A DNA stretch of 64,000 bases from Buddleja alternifolia (lineage: Eukaryota > Streptophyta > Magnoliopsida > Lamiales > Scrophulariaceae): positions 7,815,077-7,879,076 of the forward strand of contig CM033408.1 in assembly GCA_019426215.1 (NCBI GenBank), read 5' to 3'. The position numbers and the translations under genes are program-made. Below, one piece after another: positions 58,331-64,000 of this stretch (the stretch's first letter is position 1; each line of letters opens with the position of its first letter). The notes under the pieces were generated by a model, which was not told the DNA's origin, made no database searches, and saw nothing but the letters and a program-made list of their open reading frames with translations.

Positions 58331-58566
58331 AATAAATACATTTATAGTAAATACATTAAAAAAATGCAAAAATAAGCCCCGAAGTGTCTTGAACGTGTGC
58401 GTGCCATGTCCGAGCAGTGTCCGAATTTTATTTATTTATTTTAAATTCTGGACACACTTTTGCCGTGTCCGACACGTCCCGTAGCCGTGTCCGTATTGTG
58501 TCCGTGTCCACCGTGTGTTCGACACTGCACGAGGTAATTTTTCGGAGTGTCCGTATATCATAGGTT
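58103..58566. other. Microsatellites and a GTGTCCG motif cluster
   Basis: TA and CA repeats at 58103-58125 and 58295-58330. 58398-58555 holds about ten GTGTCC / GTCCG hexamers in varied spacing (TGCCGTGTCCGACACGTCCC, CCGTGTCCGTATTGTGTCCG). The cluster resembles the ends of a plant repeat; neither boundary nor TSD could be fixed. No gene is supported. Confidence 0.5.
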
Positions 58567-59286
58567 ATATATATATATGTATAACTGAAAAACAGTTCCG
58601 TTCCCATATGTATTCTGGATATAACAAATAATACTAGCACTTTTGAGTTGGTTTATTTAGTACAAGCATTTTACATATCCGATATTAAACTTGACGAATA
58701 ATACTCTATATTTGGCAAAAGAACTATAATTTTGTTTGAAATTTGAAAATTATATTAAAATTATTATAGCTATTAATTGAATATTATATAATTAAAATAC
58801 ACAAAATTTAATAATTTATAAAAATATTAATTACCGTCAACTAATGACTCATAAAAAATATTCCTTTCATAATTTAAGTAAGAGAACAAGCAACATACCT
58901 CATTAAATAATACAAATGTAAGTCATTTTTAAAAGCCCGGATAATTCACCTTTATTCGTATTTTATCCGTATGCATATGAATCTGTTTATTTCCCATTCA
59001 TGTATTTTTAGCCGAATTTTTTGCCGTAACTTTTCAAAAAAATTCATAATATAATTGTCTGTATTAATTATCGAATTTTGCCATCACGTATTAACTAACT
59101 AGGATCAAAACCAAAACCAAAAATTCAAAAAAGATCAACCACTTTTGTTTCCGTCTATTGAAGAATGTTCTCTTTATGTCTTGAATGGAGCTTTGGTCCA
59201 TGATCATGTCCATGTGTTTACACTAAAAGATGATGGTGAAAGAAGTACTAATAAACAAAGTTTGGAAGAACTAATAACTAGTTTAA

Positions 59287-59470
59287 GAGGGTGTTTCATT
59301 AAACTTATTTTAAAGAGCTTATAAGCTTTTGGTGCTTAAAAAATATTTTTAGAGATCACAAACTCTCTATTTTATAAGCCGTTAAAAAATAAGTTAAAGT
59401 CTTCTTACTTATTTTTAAGAGCTTATAAGCTCCTGACAACTGATTTTCAGAGCTTGTAAGTTGTTTTACC
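59287..59470. mobile_element. Left part of the MITE hosting copia A, copy 2
   Basis: Starts GAGGGTGTTTCATTAAACTT after TTAA and runs through AGCTTATAAGCTCCTGACAA to the copia junction, ending TTGTTTTACC. The final TTACC is the TSD whose partner is at 26362-26366 in copy 1. Confidence 0.75.
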
Positions 59471-59725
59471 TATTATAAAAGATTACAAGATGTAACTAAG
59501 TAGAAAGATTAGAGAATGCATATATCTTTTTTTTTTTTTTGGGTGTGTCTGTACATTTTAATGACGTAGCCTATTCATAGGTACAAATCAAGAACCTCAA
59601 AGGTTTGATTACATAATGAGGGAAGTAAATTACATTGAATCATATTCATGATGAAAAGTCAGAAGACATGGAGGTGAAGAGACTTTGGAGTTGTATGGAC
59701 ATCCACTAAATAATTATTCATCACA
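59471..59725 (-). repeat. Copia A 3' LTR, complete, copy 2
   Basis: Minus-strand start TGTGATGAATAATTATTTAG after the polypurine tract (plus strand CTCCCCCTTGG, 59726-59736) and end CTTTTATAATA. 255 bp, matching the copy 1 5' LTR. Flanked by TTACC at 59466-59470. Confidence 0.85.
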
Positions 59726-59897
59726 CTCCCCCTTGGATGTCCATCACTTAAGAATATGCTCATTAAAACCTTACTAGGAAAATCCAATGGGACAAAAACC
59801 TAGTGAGGAAAAAAGAGTACATAATTCTTTCAATACGCAATCAGATGTTGCATCATAAAAAACCTTACCAGGAAAACATTGTAGAAAAAAACCTTGG

Positions 59898-62800
59898 TTA
59901 AGGGAAAAAGAGTGCAGTGCGTATTATCTCCCCCTTATGACAATAGCTGTCAAGATCTTTAAGTCTACGCACGCCAATATTGTAGACTAGTTTTTCAAAT
60001 GTTACTGTAGGAAGTGCTTTGGTGAACAAATCAACAAGATTATTACTGGAACATATTTGTTGAACATTGATGTCATCATTCTTCTGAACATCATGAGTTA
60101 AAAAGAACTTTGGTGAAATATGCTTTGTTCTATCTCCTTTAATGTACACTTCTTTCAATGTGCTATACATGCAGAATTATCTTTATATAAGATCGTCGAG
60201 ATCATTTTTCCAGAAGATAAACCACAAGTCCCTCGAATGTGTTGAATCATACACATTCTCGACTTGTCTCATGAATAGCCAAGATTTCTGCATGATTCGA
60301 TGATGTGACTGTTACACTTTGTTTTATAGATTGCCATAAAATGGATATGACACCACATGTAAATAAATAGACCATCTGTGAATGACCATTATGAGGATCA
60401 GACAGATAGCTAGGGCTTGTTTGTTTATGTTTTCAAATTTCATTATCAATTTTTTGGGTCACAAAATTCTAAAAAATCATAACACAAACTATTTTCATCT
60501 AAATTCACATTTTTTCAACTCTACTTTTTCAATCCCCTATATAACTACCTATCAATTACTATATCTATCATTTCATAAATAATCAATCAAAATCATTTAC
60601 TCAAATCATTATCTCTCTTTTCTTTTCATACTTTACAATTTTTAATTTATATTTTATTATTTCTTTATTCACATAATTATTATATAAATAATTAACCCAA
60701 TCATTCAACACATCATACATCAACCTTTCATCATTGATTTGACACATTTTACAAATTTCAATCATTTTTATAAAACATAAACAAACACAACACCAATCAC
60801 ATTATTTTCACACGAATCTCCGTAGTACGCATTTCCTGAGAAATTTCAAAATTCTAACTCAAAAACATAAACAACATAGCCCTAGCATTTGCATATCTAA
60901 TCAATTCGAACTTGGGTACATTTGAATAAAACAAGCCCATATCGATTGTACCTTTAATGTAGCGAAGCACCTGCTTAACCTCATTCCAATGCCTTTGTGT
61001 AGGAGAAGAACTATATCTTGCTAATAGATTAACAATGAATTCTATGTCGAGTATGACAAGCTTAGTGCACCAATTGCACTTAGATGGAACTTCAGGACCA
61101 AGTAGTTTTTCATTACTTTCTCAAGGTAAAAAAGGATCTTTGTTCACATCTAATGACCTTATGGCCATCAGGGTGGTCAATGGATGTGATTTATCCATAT
61201 AAAATCGCTTTAGCACTTTTGATACATATGCGTCTTGATATACAAAAATTCTGTTCTTTAAACATTCAATTTGCAACCCAAGGCAAAATTTTGTTCTTCC
61301 AAGATCTTTCATCTCAAATTCTTTTTTTAAGCAATTTATAACTTTTTGAATCTCTTCAGGAGTTCCAACGATATTTAAATCGTCTACATAAATTTGTAAT
61401 TATAACATATTAATTTCCAGATCTTTTCATGAAAATACAAGGACAAATTGAATCATTCTTATATCATTCCTTCAACAAATATTCACCGAGACGATTATAC
61501 CACATTCGTCTATATTGCTTCCGTCCATACAAGGACTTATTTAGTTTAATTGAATAATGTCTCGAGAACTTGAATTATATGCTTCAGGCATATTAAGTCC
61601 TTCATGGATTTTTCATATATATATATATATATATATCATTTTCAAGCGAGCCATACAAATAGGTTGTAACAACATCCATTAGACACAAATCAAGTTTTTC
61701 ATGCACCGCCAGACTTAGTATATAACGAAAAGTAGTTGTATCCACCACAGGAGAATATGTCTCCTCATAATCTATGCTAGGTCTCTGCGAAAACCCTTGG
61801 GCAGCAAAACGTGCCTTATATCTTACAATTTCACCTTTCTCATTTCATTTTCATACAAATACCCATTTGTATCCAACTGGTTGTACATCTTCAGGTGTAC
61901 AGACAAAAGGTTCAGAAATTTTTTGTTTTGCAATCGAGTTTAACTCAGCCTCAATTACATCTTTCTATTTTGGCCAATCATTTCTATTTCTGCATGCATT
62001 AACAAACTTTGATTCTTGATCCTCATTATCATTCATCACATTTAGCACTTCATTATATGCAAATTTATCATCAACGTTGAATTCATTTCGATTCCATAGT
62101 ATTCTGTTCATAACATAATCTATTGAGATCTCATTATTTTCACAACTTTCAGGTATCTGAGGTTCTCCTTGAACCAAAATATTAGTTATGGCTGGGGACT
62201 CTTCTGGAGTTATTTTATCCTCGATTAGACCATCTTAATTCTTAACTCTTTTTGTTTTTCGAGGATTACTATCTTTGGAACCAATAGGTCTATCACGCTT
62301 CAGACATGTAGTAGACTCATTACTTTGTCCTTCAGGGACAACAATTCTTACTGGAGCATTAATAGCTTGTACATGTGACTTAGTCACTTTCTCTAGGTCA
62401 GTAAATGCGTCTAGTAGTTGGTTAGCTAAAACTTGCAAGTGAATTATCTGTTGAACTTCTAGTTCACTTTGTTTTGTTCGAGGATCAAGATGAGATAAAG
62501 ATTATTCATTCCAACTAATGTTCTTTTCCAGCTGCTTATTTTCTTCCATAATGTTGGAAAATCTGATTCATCAAAATGATAATTAGCAAACCGAGTTGTG
62601 AACAAGTCTCCAGTCAACGACTTTAGATACTTTATTATATATGGAGACTTGAATCTAACATATATTCCCAACTTCCTTTGAGGACCCATCTTAGTGCATT
62701 GTGGTGGAGCAATTAGAATATATACTGCACATCCAAAAGTTCTTAGATGGAAAATATTTGGTTCCTGACCAAAAATCAAGTGTAATGGGGAGAACTTATG

Positions 62801-63327
62801 ATAACTTGTTGGCCTTATGCGAATAAGCGTTGTTGCATGCAAAATAACATGTCCCCCACAAGAAATAGGAAGTTTTGATATCATAAGTGAAGGTCTTGAA
62901 ATTAACTGCAGACGCTTAATAAACGATTCTGCTAGACCGTTTTATGTATGAACATGCGCTACATGATGTTCAACATCAATTCCAATAGACATACAATAGT
63001 CATTAAACGTTTTGGAAGTAAATTCACCCGCATTATCAAGACGTATTTTCTTAATTGGATCATCAGGAAAATGTGTTCATTGTCTAATCAATTGAGCAAG
63101 CAATCTTGCAAACGCTAGGTTGCGAGTTGATAACAAAGACACATGTGACCATCTTGTTGATGCATTAATTAAAATCATAAAATATCTAAATGGTCTCTAC
63201 GACGGGTATATAGGTCCACAAATATCGCCTTGAATACGTTCCAAAAACGTAAGAGATTCACTTCCTATTTTTGTTGTTGATGGTCGAATAATCAACATTC
63301 CTTAAGAACAAGCAGCACATGAGAAAT
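59898..63327 (-). pseudogene. Copia A pol pseudogene, copy 2 (RNase H to integrase)
   Basis: RNase H GDRTKHISPKFFLTHDVQKN (about 60110) and NNLVDLFTKALPTVTFEKLV (about 60010); RT region LGLQIECLKNRIFVYQ (61265) and WKDAIE-type start degraded near 61960; integrase HLRTFGCAVYILIAPPQ (62720) running without the solo LTR into KLGIYVRFKSPYIIKYL (62660). A separate AT microsatellite expansion lies at 61616-61636. Multiple stops. Truncated at 63327 by copia C. Confidence 0.85.
60414..60881. mobile_element. MITE in copia A RNase H, copy 2
   Basis: Same ends and same insertion base as 20627-21197 in copy 1. It is shorter because copy 1 carries extra internal sequence (20751-20880, with GTAGTGTCAAAGCAAGAAGG) where copy 2 reads TATAACTACCTATCAATTAC. 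Confidence 0.8.
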
Positions 63328-64000
63328 TGTAAAGAATAATTAAATAAATTGTCTTTTTCTTTCCTTTTTTATAGATATAAGTCATTTCTATGCTTAGGAA
63401 TAAATATATATTCTCAGCTCTTTGTATCTCATTATTCAGAATTGTAATACAGATTACTTTAGTCAATGAAAATATCTTTTGTCTCTCTCGTTTTAATTCT
63501 CTTCACATGGCACCAGAGCCTAGTTTCATCTTCAACCCTAAATTAGGGTTTTTCTTTGCTACGCATCTCAATCATCATCTCAGATTGATCGCTCTTTTTT
63601 TTACAAGATTTCTTATAGTCCTCTTTTGATATGTCAAACCCTACTCCTACCGATGGTTCATCGCAAATCACAACTACTTCAACTATGGTGGATTTTCAAG
63701 ATCCACTCTATCTTCATCCTTCTAATTCGCCTACAATTGATCTTGTATCAGAAACCTTAAAAGGTTCAGAGAATTATAAAATTTGGAGCCGCCAGATGAT
63801 CAATAACCTGGAAGCTAAGAACAAATTAGGGTTCATAGATGGCTCTTGCAAGATGCCTGATTCAGCGGATGTCAAGTTTGACCAATGGAGACGATGCAAC
63901 GCCCTGGTAAATTCCTGGATTAATCGTTCTCTCTCTCGTGAGTTAGTACATGGGGTAGTTTACTGTGAATATGCCTTTTTAATTTGGAAAGATTTAAAAG
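63328..64000 (+). mobile_element. Ty1/copia element C, 5' end, short LTR (63328-63507)
   Basis: The LTR starts TGTAAAGAATAATTAAATAA and ends TTCTCTTCACA (180 bp). The primer site TGGCACCAGAGCC (63508-63520) follows at once. It inserted into copy 2 integrase after GAGAAAT (the copy 1 equivalent runs uninterrupted at about 24298). The TSD would be GAAAT (63323-63327); the other end is outside the window. Gag is open to the window end. Confidence 0.85.
63631..64000 (+). CDS. Copia C gag N-terminus, open at window end
   Basis: ATG at 63631 (MSNPTPTDGSSQITTTSTM). The frame is open for 123 codons to the window end. It has the copia gag N-terminal pattern: LYLHPSNSPTIDLVSETLKG, NYKIWSRQMINNLEAKNKLG, FIDGSCKMPDSADVKFDQWR, and CNALVNSWINRSLSRELVHG before YAFLIWKDLK. 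It lies 110 bp after the primer site. It is the start of the gag polyprotein that forms the particle. No stop or frameshift was seen, in contrast to copia A and B, so this element may be recent. Confidence 0.85.
   Translation, partial: MSNPTPTDGSSQITTTSTMVDFQDPLYLHPSNSPTIDLVSETLKGSENYKIWSRQMINNLEAKNKLGFIDGSCKMPDSADVKFDQWRRCNALVNSWINRSLSRELVHGVVYCEYAFLIWKDLK

Larger units (their letters stand above)
58567..63327. repeat. Direct duplication, copy 2 (partner 18943-24327)
   Basis: Same order as copy 1 with several percent divergence by eye. It keeps the complete copia 3' LTR and MITE junction lost in copy 1 and lacks the solo LTR and 35-mer triplication. It is cut at 63327 by a new copia element. 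The left boundary is in a TA microsatellite with different flanking sequence from copy 1. Confidence 0.85.

Overview
The window is nuclear DNA of a flowering plant, most likely a eudicot. Evidence: spliced genes with GT..AG introns, an AT-rich background, and dense nested plant LTR retrotransposons, MITEs and DNA transposons with recognisable target-site duplications (TSDs). No bacterial, organellar or viral operon was seen. Only three host genes are supported. They are the 3' part of an RRM RNA-binding protein gene (+, 100-1687), a single-exon gene for a probable mitochondrial membrane protein (-, 4621-5523), and a complete five-exon SYF1/XAB2-type splicing-factor gene (-, 12042-17233). Two of the three act in nuclear RNA processing; nothing indicates that the three work together.  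Layout. 1-17.5 kb is the gene-bearing part, with small MITEs, a long-TIR element (2719-3642) and a 2.16 kb solo LTR (7394-9550, TSD GTATA) that split an ACTGTATAATG minisatellite. 17.6-18.9 kb is a TIR element carrying the same minisatellite. 18.9-26.5 kb is a decayed minus-strand Ty1/copia element inserted in a MITE (TSD TTACC) and itself hit by a second MITE and a gypsy solo LTR. 26.6-29.3 kb holds a possible Helitron end and the 5' part of a minus-strand Athila-like gypsy element. 29.3-32.8 kb is another minus-strand copia element, split by a TIR element that carries a Mutator-type MITE and a large AT-rich repeat. 33.8-36.7 kb is a MULE transposase pseudogene interrupted by a MITE and by a hAT-type element (8-bp TSD) with a tRNA-like pol III promoter. 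37.0-38.4 kb is a candidate solo LTR. 38.5-41.2 kb is gene-empty. 41.25-54.17 kb is an Athila-type gypsy element with both LTRs, a tRNA-Asp primer site, gag, pol and an uninterrupted extra downstream ORF. 54.17-58.10 kb is the 3' part of a Tat-type gypsy element with a 27-bp minisatellite and 3' LTR. 58.57-63.33 kb is a second, diverged copy of the 18.9-24.3 kb block. 63.33 kb to the end is the 5' end of a younger plus-strand copia element with an open gag.  I found no undescribed functional system. The most informative signals are: (1) the two halves of one copia-in-MITE insertion, still recognisable in both copies of a direct duplication about 40 kb apart; (2) a patchy excess of one-base deletions in the left half of the Athila element; (3) a GGCGCC motif that recurs at five places in that element; (4) insertions up to four levels deep; (5) matching A and B boxes inside a hAT element. 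All homology statements come from reading translations and motifs; no database search was possible.
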